A DNA stretch of 64,000 nucleotides, from assembly GCA_965229005.1 (NCBI GenBank), contig CBDDIP010000002.1, forward strand, positions 1,488,001 to 1,552,000, written 5' to 3'. The DNA comes from CBDDIP01 sp965229005 (GTDB lineage: Bacteria; Actinomycetota; Acidimicrobiia; Acidimicrobiales; Ilumatobacteraceae). The position numbers and the translations under genes are program-made. This document shows positions 33,430 to 42,700 of the stretch, one piece after another. How positions within the stretch are numbered: position 1 is the stretch's first letter; each line of letters begins with the position of its first letter. The notes beneath the pieces were generated by a model that saw only the letters and a program-made list of their open reading frames with translations, made no database searches and was not told the DNA's origin.

Positions 33430-34203
33430 TCAGCGATGGAGCAGGTGCGCGTAGGCGTCGACGGTGAGCGGGTGGAACCGCACGATCCGCAACGCGTCGG
33501 CTGCCGCACGTGCGTCCTCGATCCCGCCGGCGATCGCCGTGCGGATGGCGGCACGCACGGCATCGGACGTCGCGGCGGGCACGATGATCGGCAGGCACGG
33601 GATCTGCGGCCCACGTCCGACGATCTCCACGCCATCGAGCGCCTCGGGGCGAACGTCGGCGAGCAGCGTCCACGTGACGCTGTCGATGCAGGCCAGTCCG
33701 GCGCTGCCGCTGCGCAGCGCGTCCAGGCTGCGCACGTGCGCACCGGTGATCTCCACCGGCCCGGGCCACGCGTCGTCGCCAAGTGGGAAGGCGCGGACCA
33801 GCGAGATCCAGCCCGACAGGCTCTCGGGTCCGTTCACCGCAACGGTGACGCCCGGCAACTCGTCGAGCGCCGGCAGCGGCGAGCCCACCCGCGCCACGAG
33901 GTGGCTGTGGTAGGTCGGGCCGTCTGCGTCCGGAACGTCGTACTCGAAGGCGCCGATCACATCGGCGACACCGACCAGTTCGTTGACCAACGGCCAGCCG
34001 CAGGCCTGGCTGACGAACAGTGCCGGGTCGTGCCACAGCGCGTGCACGTCGTCGTCGTGCGTCAGTCGCGCCGGTGCATCCACGCCTGCCCTGGCCAGTT
34101 GCGCGACGACCGCGTGCCACAGCACGTCGTGATGGACGCGCAACTCGAGCAGGTCGTACATCGGCATCGTGGCGACGCCGCCGTCGAGTCGAACGAGGGT
34201 CAC
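33430..34203 (-). CDS. PhnD/SsuA-like periplasmic-binding-fold protein without signal peptide
   Basis: 257-aa protein with the binding-protein fold of phosphonate/sulfonate transporters. The opening strand and helix VATMPMYDLLELRVHHDVLWH, the FVSQACGWPLV motif and VTWTLLADVRPEAL are as in small PhnD-like proteins of actinobacteria. There is no signal peptide or lipobox, and no permease or ATPase nearby, so it is probably a cytoplasmic sensor or enzyme-associated protein and not a transporter part. GTG start at 34203; only 2 bp separate it from the divergent cupin gene start. Confidence 0.7.
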   Translation of the reverse strand: MTLVRLDGGVATMPMYDLLELRVHHDVLWHAVVAQLARAGVDAPARLTHDDDVHALWHDPALFVSQACGWPLVNELVGVADVIGAFEYDVPDADGPTYHSHLVARVGSPLPALDELPGVTVAVNGPESLSGWISLVRAFPLGDDAWPGPVEITGAHVRSLDALRSGSAGLACIDSVTWTLLADVRPEALDGVEIVGRGPQIPCLPIIVPAATSDAVRAAIRTAIAGGIEDARAAADALRIVRFHPLTVDAYAHLLHR

Positions 34204-34205
34204 CG

Positions 34206-34640
34206 ATGAGCCGCCAGACCGCGCTCGACTCGGTCGTGCTGGCCGACATCGTCGACGGCATCGCCGCCTCGAACCCGGCGGCGTCGATCCCGCCCGGCAA
34301 CGATCGTCGATGGGTGCTCGTGGCAGCCACCGACGCCTACGACGTGTGGGCCATCGCCTGGCCGGCCGGTTGCGGCTTGGGCATGCACGACCACGACGGG
34401 TCGAGGGCGGCAGTGCGCGTGGTGACCGGTGAGCTGCGTGAGCGGTACGTGGTCGACGCGGATCGCCGACGTGGCGTCACCACCCGGTGGCTCGTCGAAG
34501 GCAGCACCACGTTGCTGGCGGCGGACCACATCCACGAGGTCGTCAACGTCGGCACGACGGAGGCGGTCTCGGTGCACGCCTACTCGCCGCCGATCGGTGA
34601 GGCAGCGTTCCGAGACGACCCGGCCCTCGATCTGCGGTAG
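34206..34640 (+). CDS. cysteine-dioxygenase-like cupin
   Basis: 144-aa single-cupin protein related to cysteine dioxygenase. Metal-binding residues are in GLGMHDHDGSRAAVRVVTGEL (HxH) and DHIHEVVNVG (third His), the pattern of thiol dioxygenases. It would oxidise a thiol such as cysteine to a sulfinic acid using Fe(II) and O2. Shorter than mammalian enzymes but typical for bacteria. Together with the SsuD-like monooxygenase and PhnD/SsuA-like protein it suggests organosulfur metabolism. ATG 2 bp from the divergent gene's GTG. Confidence 0.8.
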   Translation: MSRQTALDSVVLADIVDGIAASNPAASIPPGNDRRWVLVAATDAYDVWAIAWPAGCGLGMHDHDGSRAAVRVVTGELRERYVVDADRRRGVTTRWLVEGSTTLLAADHIHEVVNVGTTEAVSVHAYSPPIGEAAFRDDPALDLR

Positions 34641-34653
34641 CCCCGGATGCGAG

Positions 34654-35361
34654 TCATTTCGGTGCGCGCAGGACGTTCACCGCGATCTCTCGCCTGACCT
34701 GGAAGCCGAGCCGCTCGTAGACCCGCCGGGCGTTGTGGTTCGTGCCGGCGACGTGGAGGATCGGCGTCTTGCCGCGCTCGCTGATGCCAGCGGCGACGAC
34801 GTCGGAGAGCTGCTCGGCCAGGCCCTTGCCGCGGTGGTCCGGATGCGTGCACACCGCGCTCACCTCGGTGAAGTGCTCCAGTTGGAACCGCTCGCCGGCC
34901 ATCGCGACCAGCGCGTCGCCCTCGAACGCTCCGACGTAGTTGCCGAGCTCGATCGTCCGCACCTCGAACGGGCCCGGCTTGGTCAGCGCGGTCAGCGCGA
35001 CCATTGCCGGCACGTCGTCGGTCGTCAGCTGACGCCAGGATGCGGAGGACCGCGGGGTGACCTGCTCGTGTCGCACCATCTGGAAGCCGGGCAGGTCCTG
35101 CAGGACCTGCCAGCCGTCCGGTGGCGTCGGGATCTCGGCACGGAAGAACACGGCGATGCCGCCTGGGCCGACGAGCTCGCGGGTGTCGTCCCACGTCTGC
35201 GGCGTGAACTCGTCGACGGCGGTGAACACCGAGACGGTCGGGTCGAAGCGCCGTGCTTCACCGTGCACCTCGGCCGCCCATTGGTTCGGTCCGTTGAGCG
35301 TGTGCCAGACCGCGTTGTCGAGCGGTGTGATGTCGTGCCCTGTGACTTCTCGCGGCGTCAT
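34654..35361 (-). CDS. GNAT family N-acetyltransferase
   Basis: 235-aa protein with a C-terminal GNAT domain (residues about 105-230): the acetyl-CoA pyrophosphate loop is in VCTHPDHRGKGLAEQL and the final strand in YERLGFQVRRE. The first 100 residues resemble a second, degenerate acetyltransferase half. The substrate is unknown. It starts in an ATGA overlap (35358-35361) with the monooxygenase gene and so may modify a product or a competitor molecule of the same pathway. Confidence 0.88.
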   Translation of the reverse strand: MTPREVTGHDITPLDNAVWHTLNGPNQWAAEVHGEARRFDPTVSVFTAVDEFTPQTWDDTRELVGPGGIAVFFRAEIPTPPDGWQVLQDLPGFQMVRHEQVTPRSSASWRQLTTDDVPAMVALTALTKPGPFEVRTIELGNYVGAFEGDALVAMAGERFQLEHFTEVSAVCTHPDHRGKGLAEQLSDVVAAGISERGKTPILHVAGTNHNARRVYERLGFQVRREIAVNVLRAPK

Positions 35362-36473
35362 GCGGATGTGCGCGCCAGCCGCGCTGCTTCCCGGTCACGT
35401 GCGGCGACGCCCTCGCGCACCAGCGGGATGACGTCGCGGCCGAACTCGATGGCGTCCTCCAACAGGTCGTAGCCACGTGCCGAGAGGATGTCGACGCCGA
35501 GGTCGTAGTAGTCGAGCAGCGCCTCCGCCACGGTCTCCGGCGTGCCCACCAGCGCCACCGAGTTACCGGCGGCTCCGGTGGCCTTGGCGGTCGCGGTCCA
35601 CAGGCAGCGGTCGAAGCGCTCGCCGTCCTCGGCGATCTTGAGCAACCGCTGAGATCCCGTGTTCTGCGGGTTGCGCCCGCCGCGGCGCAACAGTCCTGCG
35701 CCGGCACCCATCCGCGTCGTGATCCGATCGAGCGTGTCGTGTGCCTTCTCCCACGCGGCCGCCTCCGTGTGGCCGAGGATCGGACGGAAGGCGACCTGGA
35801 TCTTCGGCACGTCGGTTCGTCCGGCGGCCAGCGCGGCGCGGCGCACGTTGGCGATCTGCTCGGCGGTCTGGGCCAGCGGTTCGCCCCACAGGCAGTAGAT
35901 GTCGGCCTCTGCGCCGCCGGCCGCGTACGCCGCGTCGGAGGAACCGCCGAAGGAGATCTGCGGCCGCGGCTGCTGCACGGGGAACACGTCGGACACGAAG
36001 TCGTGGAAGCGGTAGAACCGGCCCTCGTGGTCGAACGGCTCGTGCGACGTCCAGATCCGTTTGACGATGGCGATGTACTCCGCGGTCCGGTCGTAGCGAT
36101 CGTCCTTGCCGATGTCGTCACCCTCACGGCGTTGCTCGTGGTCGCTGCCGCCGGTGATGAAGTGCACCGTCAATCGGCCGTCGCTGATCTGGTCGAGCGT
36201 GGCGAACGTCTTCGCCGCGAACGTGGGGATCGCCAGGTTGGGGCGGTGCGCGAGCAGCAGCCCGAGGTCGGGGACGAGCGTGGCGATGTACGCCGCGGCC
36301 TGCGCCGGATCGGGTGTGCCGGATCCGTACGCGGTGAGCACGCGGTCCCAGCCGTTTTCCGCGTGGGCGCGAGCCAGTGCGATCGTGAACTCCTTGTCGA
36401 AGCTGGCGCCACTGCGGGCGCGTGCCTCCGTGCCGTCGTTGGTGGCACCCATGCCGAGGAACTCAACGGGCAT
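35358..36473 (-). CDS. LLM-class flavin-dependent monooxygenase, SsuD-like
   Basis: 371-aa FMNH2-dependent luciferase-like monooxygenase, most like alkanesulfonate monooxygenase SsuD. Diagnostic stretches are FAAKTFATLDQISDGR, VHFITGGSDHEQRREGDD, DRTAEYIAIVKRIW and PQISFGGSSDAAY. Such enzymes cleave C-S bonds of sulfonates to release sulfite. No SsuE-type flavin reductase is obvious; the FAD/NAD(P)-binding protein encoded upstream, which overlaps by 11 bp, might serve that role (inference). Confidence 0.9.
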   Translation of the reverse strand: MPVEFLGMGATNDGTEARARSGASFDKEFTIALARAHAENGWDRVLTAYGSGTPDPAQAAAYIATLVPDLGLLLAHRPNLAIPTFAAKTFATLDQISDGRLTVHFITGGSDHEQRREGDDIGKDDRYDRTAEYIAIVKRIWTSHEPFDHEGRFYRFHDFVSDVFPVQQPRPQISFGGSSDAAYAAGGAEADIYCLWGEPLAQTAEQIANVRRAALAAGRTDVPKIQVAFRPILGHTEAAAWEKAHDTLDRITTRMGAGAGLLRRGGRNPQNTGSQRLLKIAEDGERFDRCLWTATAKATGAAGNSVALVGTPETVAEALLDYYDLGVDILSARGYDLLEDAIEFGRDVIPLVREGVAARDREAARLARTSA

Positions 36474-38397
36474 CGCGGATCGTCTCCTTCGCTGGTTCGT
36501 TCATCGATTCCTTCGCGACCGGCTCGACGCCGATCGATGTGAGCATGACCCGCACGAGCGCGTCGTTCTGACGGAACGGTGCGGCGTTCGTGCGTGGCCG
36601 GGTGAACGCCGGGCCCTTCGCGGTCGAGTGCGGGCCGACGGCGAACCGTCGTTGGTGAGCGCTGCCGTCGGCATGGACGACGTGGTAGCCGCGATCGACG
36701 CGCATCAGTCCAGTCGATCGCATCGAACCGTCCTCGGCGCGCACCTCTTCCTCGACAGCCTGAGCACGGTGATGGAGCTGCGTGAGCAAGGCGTGACGCG
36801 CTCCGACCACTGACGGGCTGGGCAACCGGCCCTCGACCATCACGTCGGTCTCGAGCACGAACGGGTGCGCCGCACTGCCGGAGCGGAACCGCCCCGCCGT
36901 CTCGTCGAGCTCGATCCACATGTCAGGTCCGAGGAAGCGGACCACACCGGCATCTGCGAGTGCGAGGAGCTGTCGCAGGCGGTGAGGCGGTGGGCCGCTG
37001 GCGTAGTAGCTGAAGAAGCCGAACCACCAGCCGTCCATCTCGTCGATGCGCGACGCGGCGTCGAGCTTGCCGGATGCGGCGATGCGCGGCAGCTGGGCGA
37101 ACACCGACAGCAGGGCGATGAACCCGCCGAGGTCCGCGCTGAACGACGGGTCGGCGCGGCGGGCGATGTCGGCGGCGACGTGGGCGCACACCGCCGATTC
37201 CCACTCGTCGAGCCCGGCGAACACCTGACCGGCGAACGGGCGGTCGAGCGCGTCGAGGTCGAGTCGATCCGCGGCGGCGGGCACGACGTCGTCGATCAGC
37301 GAGCGTTCGTCGTCGCTGTCGAAGCGGCACGCGCCGAACCGGGCGAGGAACTCGTCGAGCCCCACCGTGATCCGCTCGGGATGGGCGGTGATCAGCTCGT
37401 GGTAGTAGCCCCACGAGATCTCCTTGGCCAGCAGCGGCCAGACGTCGGTGCGGAAGTCGACACGGTCCTGCTGGAGCAGTGCATCGACGACGTCGCCGTT
37501 GAAGAAGCGTGGGAGATCGGGGCGTGCTCCCTGCAGTGCGTAGCTCGGCTTGGCGCGGTACGGCACGCCTCGGCGTGAACCGACCCACAGCACCGGCTCC
37601 TCGCCGCTCGGGTCGTAGCGCAGCGTGCCGTCGGCGTCGGTGCGGAACCGCCCGCCGCGGCACTCGGTCAGCATCAGCATCAGGTCGACGAAGCCGAGCC
37701 CGAAGCCACGCACGAGCACGTCCGCGCCGGCGCGCAGCGCATCCAGGTCGGTGTCCGCGGTGTAGTCGGGCGGCAGGTACGTGATCCCGTGGCGCGCAGC
37801 GAACTCGGCGACGACCGCTTCCCCGCCGAGTGCGTGCGTGTCGACGTGTCCGAGCGTCAGCACGACCGCGTCGACGACGAGCTGCTCGGGCCCACCGTCG
37901 AGCTCGACGATCTGTCGATGGTCAACTCCTTCGGCGTCCAGATCGAAGACGTCGGTCACGAGCGCGCCGTGCGTCGTGACGGTGACGGTGGACGGCGCGT
38001 TCGCGACGACCTCGTCGAGGAACCAGTGGAGGTACCGGGCCGCGAGGCGTCGTGTGGGGAACGTGTCGGCCTGCACGGTCGCTGACTCTGCGGCCAGGTC
38101 GATGTCGTCGAGCGTCACGCCGACGGTCGCCGCCCACTCGAGCAGGTTCGGGCCGACGTGGATCGGCCCGTCGATGCGGACCGATGCATCGGTGAACATC
38201 GTCGTGTCGGCAGCCGTCGAGTTGACCCAGAGGTTGGCCGGCTGGTCGAGTCGCCAGATGCGGCCGGGCCCCGCGGGGAACGGATCGACGAGATGGACGT
38301 GCAGCCGAGCGTCGCCGGCGTTGGCGATCAACCGCTCGAGGACCATCGCGCCGCGCGGCCCCGCGCCGACGATGGCGATCGAGCGCGGCGAGTCCAC
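36463..38397 (-). CDS. FAD/NAD(P)-binding protein (NAD_binding_9 type)
   Basis: 644-aa protein starting SIAIVGAGPRGAMVLERLI, a GxGxxG dinucleotide motif, then DPFPAGPGRIWRLDQPANLWVN, typical of the FAD-NAD(P)-binding NAD_binding_9 family. The second half has VLWVGSRRGVPYRAK and an extended C-terminus of unknown role. Cytoplasmic, no signal. Because it is translationally overlapped with the SsuD-like gene it may supply reduced flavin or carry out a coupled oxidation; this is inference, as members of the family are poorly studied. GTG start at 38397. Confidence 0.8.
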   Translation of the reverse strand: MDSPRSIAIVGAGPRGAMVLERLIANAGDARLHVHLVDPFPAGPGRIWRLDQPANLWVNSTAADTTMFTDASVRIDGPIHVGPNLLEWAATVGVTLDDIDLAAESATVQADTFPTRRLAARYLHWFLDEVVANAPSTVTVTTHGALVTDVFDLDAEGVDHRQIVELDGGPEQLVVDAVVLTLGHVDTHALGGEAVVAEFAARHGITYLPPDYTADTDLDALRAGADVLVRGFGLGFVDLMLMLTECRGGRFRTDADGTLRYDPSGEEPVLWVGSRRGVPYRAKPSYALQGARPDLPRFFNGDVVDALLQQDRVDFRTDVWPLLAKEISWGYYHELITAHPERITVGLDEFLARFGACRFDSDDERSLIDDVVPAAADRLDLDALDRPFAGQVFAGLDEWESAVCAHVAADIARRADPSFSADLGGFIALLSVFAQLPRIAASGKLDAASRIDEMDGWWFGFFSYYASGPPPHRLRQLLALADAGVVRFLGPDMWIELDETAGRFRSGSAAHPFVLETDVMVEGRLPSPSVVGARHALLTQLHHRAQAVEEEVRAEDGSMRSTGLMRVDRGYHVVHADGSAHQRRFAVGPHSTAKGPAFTRPRTNAAPFRQNDALVRVMLTSIGVEPVAKESMNEPAKETIRDAR

Positions 38398-38480
38398 ACG
38401 AGCAGTCTGTCAAACCCGACCGAAGTGGTCAACATTGTGCACGACGGCGGAGCACAGGGTGGTCGTCGTACGCTGGGAAG

Positions 38481-39107
38481 GTGAGCGGGCGGACACAGGT
38501 CGTTGCGATGACGATGCTGTTGTCGGCGTGCTCGTCGGTGCTGTTGCCGGGCTGCTCGTCGGGCACATCGTCGAGCGCATCGCTTGCCGCTGCGACGACG
38601 TCGACGTCGGTCGCCGACACGGACGGAACGGCAACGTCGTCGACGCCACCTGCAGCGCAGCCGCTCGGGCCGGTGTGCCACGACGCAACCGCGGCCGCCT
38701 CGATGCGCGTCAACGGAACGACGACCTCGGCCGCGACGGAGTACTTGATCCAGGCGGCCAAGGCCGTCGACAGCACCGGCACGCCGACGACGTGTCGGTT
38801 GAGCGTGCACGTCGGCGCGGTGGACGCGCTCGTCGGTGGTGCGTGGCAGTCGCTGAAGCCGATCGCGCTCGCCCACGACGCGCCGAACTTCGCGATGGCG
38901 GAGGTCGGCGCTGCCGGCGTCTCGTTCTTCGCTGCGACCGATTCGTGCACCGGTTCGCCGGTCGTGGCGACGGTGCTGCGCATCACGATCGTCGACGAGA
39001 TCGTCATCCTCGCCACGCCCGACACGGGATTCGTCGCGGTCGGCTGCGACGGCGTGTTGCAGCCGTTCGCGATCTCGCGAGCCGGCACCTTCGTCGGCTA
39101 CGGGTGA
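38481..39107 (+). CDS. putative lipoprotein
   Basis: 208-aa exported protein. A short hydrophobic N-terminus contains two candidate lipoboxes, LLSAC (Cys 17) and LLPGC (Cys 25), followed by a Ser/Thr-rich linker up to about residue 60 and a beta-rich domain with four Cys residues that could pair. GTG start. It resembles DUF4232-type actinobacterial lipoproteins only in general layout, so no family is assigned. It converges on the GGDEF-EAL gene with 6 bp between stops. Confidence 0.65.
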   Translation: MSGRTQVVAMTMLLSACSSVLLPGCSSGTSSSASLAAATTSTSVADTDGTATSSTPPAAQPLGPVCHDATAAASMRVNGTTTSAATEYLIQAAKAVDSTGTPTTCRLSVHVGAVDALVGGAWQSLKPIALAHDAPNFAMAEVGAAGVSFFAATDSCTGSPVVATVLRITIVDEIVILATPDTGFVAVGCDGVLQPFAISRAGTFVGYG

Positions 39108-39113
39108 GCGTGG

Positions 39114-41216
39114 TCAGGTGGTCGCGTTCGCGACTCGCCAGTCGTTGGCGGCGCCGCTGTTCACCCAGGCGGTGAGCCCGACCGAGTCGAGGGGTCGGCT
39201 GAGCAGGTAGCCCTGCACGGCGTGGCAGCCGAGACGGCGCAGCGCCTCCAGCTGCTCGACGGTCTCGACGCCCTCGCCGACGACCTGCAGGCCGAGCGCG
39301 CCGGCCATGCCGACCACGGCCGCCACGACGGCGCGGTCCTCGATGTGGTGCTGCACGTCGATGACGAACGAGCGATCGACCTTGATCGCCGAGAGCGGGA
39401 ATCGGCGGATGTAGGTCAGCGACGAGTAGCCGGTCCCGAAGTCATCGAGGCTCAGCGACGCGCCCATGGCGCGGAGGTCGAGGAGCGTCGTCTCGGGTGA
39501 GACGCGGCCGCCGCCGGGACGGCGGACGAGCGTGGCGTGCTCGGTGATCTCCACGACGAGCTGATCGGGCTTCACCCCATGGCGGGCGAGGATCACCGCG
39601 ACGCGCGAGCACAGGTCCTTGTCGGCGAGCTGTCCGACGGAGAGGTTGACGCACAGCTGCGTCGACGCGTCGATGCCGGTGCGGGCGAACAGCGCGCACG
39701 CCGAATCGAGCACCAGATCGCCGAGGAGGAGGTCGAGCCCGGCGTCCTCGGAGAGGTCGAGGAAGTGCACCGGGTCGAGCGTGCCGAGATCGGGGTGGTA
39801 CCAGCGGGCCAGCGATTCGTATGCGGTGGTGCGGTTCGTCGCGATGTCGACGATCGGTTGGAGGTGGGCGACCACCTCGCCGCGCTGCATGCCGATGGCC
39901 AGGTCGTCGGCCAGGCGGCGACGCTGCGTCGCGGTCTGCCGGCGTTCCGGCAACGAGCGCAGCACGCCGCGCCGGGCCGCCTTCGCCTCGTACATGGCGA
40001 TGTCTGCGTCGGCCAGCAGTCCGGCGACGTTCGACTCGTTGTCGGCGACGGACATGCCGACGCTGGCGCTGATGCGCACCGGTCCGGCGGCGAGTTGGTA
40101 GGGGTCGACGAGTGCGGCGTCGATGCGCTCGCAGAGGAGCACGCCGTTGGCGCGGTCGGCCACGCCGCGAGCGAGCACGACGAACTCGTCGCCACCGACA
40201 CGGGCGACGAGGTCGTTGGGTCGTACGACGCGCACGAGGCGTTCGCTGACCAACCGCAGCAGCTCGTCGCCGGCTTCGTGGCCGAGCAGGTCGTTGACCG
40301 GCTTGAAGCGATCCAGGTCGACGAACACGACCGCGGCGGGCTGGCGTTCGGCGACCACCTCGTGCAGCTCCTCAAGCAGCAACGTGCGGTTTGCCAGCCC
40401 GGTGAGTGCGTCGTGGGTGGCCAGGTGCTCCAACTCGGCGCGGGCGCGGTACAGGTCGCTGACGTCGTAGCCCGTGACGACGATGCCGGCGACCACCGGG
40501 TCGTCGAGCAGGTTGACGAACTCGAATCGGATCGGGCGAGTTGCGCCGGCGATCGTCGCCGCTCCGTCGGCCAGGCGCAGGTGCACCTCGCACGTTCCCC
40601 GTTCGCCAGGGTGCGAGCGCTCGATCGCCGAGACGACGAGGTCGGCTTGGCCGCGCGCGACGAACGAGGACAGCTCGCGGCCGACGACCAACGTCGGGTC
40701 GTGGCCGGTGAGGCGGGCGAAGGCGCCGTTGACGCTGGCGATGCGGCCGTGCGCGTCGATGAGCAACGTGATCGACGCGGCGTGCTGCACGACCTGTTGG
40801 AAGCGAGCGGTCTCGCCGGCGGCGACCTCCCACATCCGTCGCTGTGTGATGTCGCGAGCGACGCAGATCAACCCACCGACACCGGCCGTCTCCAATGCAT
40901 CGGCGCCGATGATCTCCAGCCACTTCCACGAGCCGTCGGAGCACTTGACGCGCACCTCGACCGGTGTGCCGCTGCGCTTGCCGCGGAGCACGTCGGTGGA
41001 CGAGATGACGATGGCGATGTCGTCGGGGTGCACGACATCGAGGGCGCTGCGGCCCAACCACTCGTCACGCTCCCAGCCGAGAACGGCACCGGCCGCGGCG
41101 TTGACGTAGCGCAGCCGAACGTCGGGGTCGATGACGAACACCACGTCCGGCAACGCGTCCACGAGGACGCCGAATTCGACTGCGTCTCCCATCGGATCTC
41201 CCACCGAGTCTTCCAT
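39114..41216 (-). CDS. PAS-PAS-GGDEF-EAL cyclic-di-GMP enzyme
   Basis: 700-aa signalling protein without membrane spans. PAS 1 is about residues 15-130, PAS 2 about 135-260, the diguanylate cyclase domain about 265-430 with intact RVGGDEFVVLA, and the EAL phosphodiesterase domain about 440-690. In the EAL domain the signature reads ESL (AYESLARW), but the catalytic Glu is kept, as are VEITEH, DDFGTGYSSL, IKVDRSF and GEGVET, so both activities are plausible. The ATG at 41216 is used; a TTG at 41246 is possible. It should set cyclic-di-GMP levels in response to a PAS-sensed signal. Confidence 0.93.
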   Translation of the reverse strand: MEDSVGDPMGDAVEFGVLVDALPDVVFVIDPDVRLRYVNAAAGAVLGWERDEWLGRSALDVVHPDDIAIVISSTDVLRGKRSGTPVEVRVKCSDGSWKWLEIIGADALETAGVGGLICVARDITQRRMWEVAAGETARFQQVVQHAASITLLIDAHGRIASVNGAFARLTGHDPTLVVGRELSSFVARGQADLVVSAIERSHPGERGTCEVHLRLADGAATIAGATRPIRFEFVNLLDDPVVAGIVVTGYDVSDLYRARAELEHLATHDALTGLANRTLLLEELHEVVAERQPAAVVFVDLDRFKPVNDLLGHEAGDELLRLVSERLVRVVRPNDLVARVGGDEFVVLARGVADRANGVLLCERIDAALVDPYQLAAGPVRISASVGMSVADNESNVAGLLADADIAMYEAKAARRGVLRSLPERRQTATQRRRLADDLAIGMQRGEVVAHLQPIVDIATNRTTAYESLARWYHPDLGTLDPVHFLDLSEDAGLDLLLGDLVLDSACALFARTGIDASTQLCVNLSVGQLADKDLCSRVAVILARHGVKPDQLVVEITEHATLVRRPGGGRVSPETTLLDLRAMGASLSLDDFGTGYSSLTYIRRFPLSAIKVDRSFVIDVQHHIEDRAVVAAVVGMAGALGLQVVGEGVETVEQLEALRRLGCHAVQGYLLSRPLDSVGLTAWVNSGAANDWRVANATT

Positions 41217-41262
41217 CGGCAAATCGAGCGAGCGGCTCAAGGCCAACGCTACCGTCGGGATC

Positions 41263-42042
41263 GTGGCCGACCTGGAGCGCGACTACTCGCCGAGCTCGGC
41301 CATCGGCGGCTCGTGGGAGCCGTACTGGCGTCGCTACGTCGAGGGCAGTGCGGCGGCTCGAGCGACGCTTCCCTGGCAGGAGATCGATGGCGGCTCGTTG
41401 ATCAGTGCAGCTGCACTGGGTGAGTCGACCGCGGCGCCCGTGCTCGTGTTCGTGCACGGCGGCTACTGGCAGGAGGGCAGCGCGGCCGACTCGCTCTTCC
41501 TCGCACCGGAGGTTCACCGCCACGGGTGGTCGTACGCCGCGGTCGAGTACTCGCTGGCACCGGCTGCACGCGTGGCGGCGATGGTCGACGAGGTGCGCGC
41601 TGCGGTGGACCAGCTGTCGACCGCGTCGTCGAGCATCGTGCTCGTCGGCCACTCTGCGGGCGCGCAGCTTGCTGCGATGACAGCCGTCGCTCGGGCCGTC
41701 CCCGCGGTGCGGCGCGTCGTGCTCGTCAGCGGCGTCTACGAGCTGGAGCCGTTGACGCACACGTCGATCAACGACCCGTTGCAGTTCACCGACGAGGATC
41801 TCGCCGCGCTGAGCCCGATGCGCCTCGACGCACCGACCGAGGCCGAGGTGGTCGTCGTGTGGGGCGAGATCGAGCCGTCGGCCTTCGGTCGTCAGGGCCG
41901 GGCGTACGCGGATCGGCTGCGACAGTTCGGCCACGACGTGACGTCGTTCGAGGTGGCCGGTCGCAACCACTTCGACATCCTCTTCGACCTTGCCGATCCG
42001 AGCACGGAGCTCGGTGCGGTCACCCTGGCAACGCTGCGGTGA
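41263..42042 (+). CDS. alpha/beta hydrolase, kynurenine-formamidase-like
   Basis: 259-aa serine hydrolase. The oxyanion motif HGGYWQEG is at about residues 65-72, the nucleophile elbow is GHSAGAQ, and the catalytic His is in AGRNHFDILF near the C-terminus. HGGYW and overall length match the arylformamidase/kynurenine formamidase group, which hydrolyses N-formylkynurenine, but no other tryptophan-degradation gene is nearby. Start taken at GTG 41263, 46 bp from the divergent GGDEF-EAL start; the frame is open upstream into that gene. Its 3' end overlaps the convergent thrH by 23 bp. Confidence 0.82.
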   Translation: MADLERDYSPSSAIGGSWEPYWRRYVEGSAAARATLPWQEIDGGSLISAAALGESTAAPVLVFVHGGYWQEGSAADSLFLAPEVHRHGWSYAAVEYSLAPAARVAAMVDEVRAAVDQLSTASSSIVLVGHSAGAQLAAMTAVARAVPAVRRVVLVSGVYELEPLTHTSINDPLQFTDEDLAALSPMRLDAPTEAEVVVVWGEIEPSAFGRQGRAYADRLRQFGHDVTSFEVAGRNHFDILFDLADPSTELGAVTLATLR

Positions 42043-42646
42043 GCGCGGCGAGCAGGTCGTCGTACGTGTCCGTCGCGGGGAACTGGGGGAACTCGGCGGC
42101 GATGCTCGCCGGAGCGTGGAACCAGAACCCGGCGTGCGCCGCGCCGAGCATCGCCGCGTCGTTGTAGGAGTCGCCGGCGGCGACGACTCGGTAGTTCAGG
42201 CCGCGCAGCGCGTTCACTGCGTGGCGCTTCTGGTCGCTCATCCGCAGGCGGTAGTCGACGATGCGATCGTCCTCGACGACGAGGCGGTGGCACAGCAGCG
42301 TCGGCATCCCGAGGTGGCGCATCAGCGGCGCACCGAACTGCTCGAACGTGTCGCTGAGGATCATCACCTGGGTGCGCGACCGCAGCTCGTCGAGGAAGTC
42401 GCGAGCCCCCTCCATCGGCGAGAGACCGGCGATGACGTCGGCGATCAGCGACATCGTGAGGCCGTGCTCGGCGAGGATCGCCAGTCGGCCCTTCATCAGC
42501 ACGTCGTAGTCCGGCTCGTCACGGGTGGTGCGGCGCAGCTCGTCGATGCCCGTGCGTTCGGCGACGGCGATCCAGATCTCGGGGACCAGCACACCCTCCA
42601 GATCCAGTGTCACGATCGTCTGTTGCGAGAAGGCGGGCTGGGTCAC
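42020..42646 (-). CDS. thrH: ThrH-type phosphoserine phosphatase / homoserine phosphotransferase
   Basis: 208-aa HAD hydrolase closely matching Pseudomonas ThrH in all motifs: LDLEGVLVPEIWIA (motif I), DYDVLMKGRL, VMILSDTFEQF (motif II), LCHRL, and AAGDSYNDAAML (motif IV), ending in EFPQFPATDTYDDL. It dephosphorylates phosphoserine and can pass the phosphate to homoserine, giving a link between serine and threonine synthesis. GTG start at 42646. Single gene, divergent from the acyl-CoA ligase. Confidence 0.92.
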   Translation of the reverse strand: MTQPAFSQQTIVTLDLEGVLVPEIWIAVAERTGIDELRRTTRDEPDYDVLMKGRLAILAEHGLTMSLIADVIAGLSPMEGARDFLDELRSRTQVMILSDTFEQFGAPLMRHLGMPTLLCHRLVVEDDRIVDYRLRMSDQKRHAVNALRGLNYRVVAAGDSYNDAAMLGAAHAGFWFHAPASIAAEFPQFPATDTYDDLLAALTAALPG

Positions 42647-42700
42647 GGGCGCCTATTCTTCAACAACCACGTCAGGCAACGGTAACCAGGGGGCTCCACG

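Noticed and set aside
39800..39825. ESL in place of EAL as sign of a dead phosphodiesterase
   Set aside because: The catalytic Glu and the downstream metal and substrate motifs (DDFGTG, the Lys of IKVDRSF, the Glu of GEGVET) are all present, so loss of activity is not supported.
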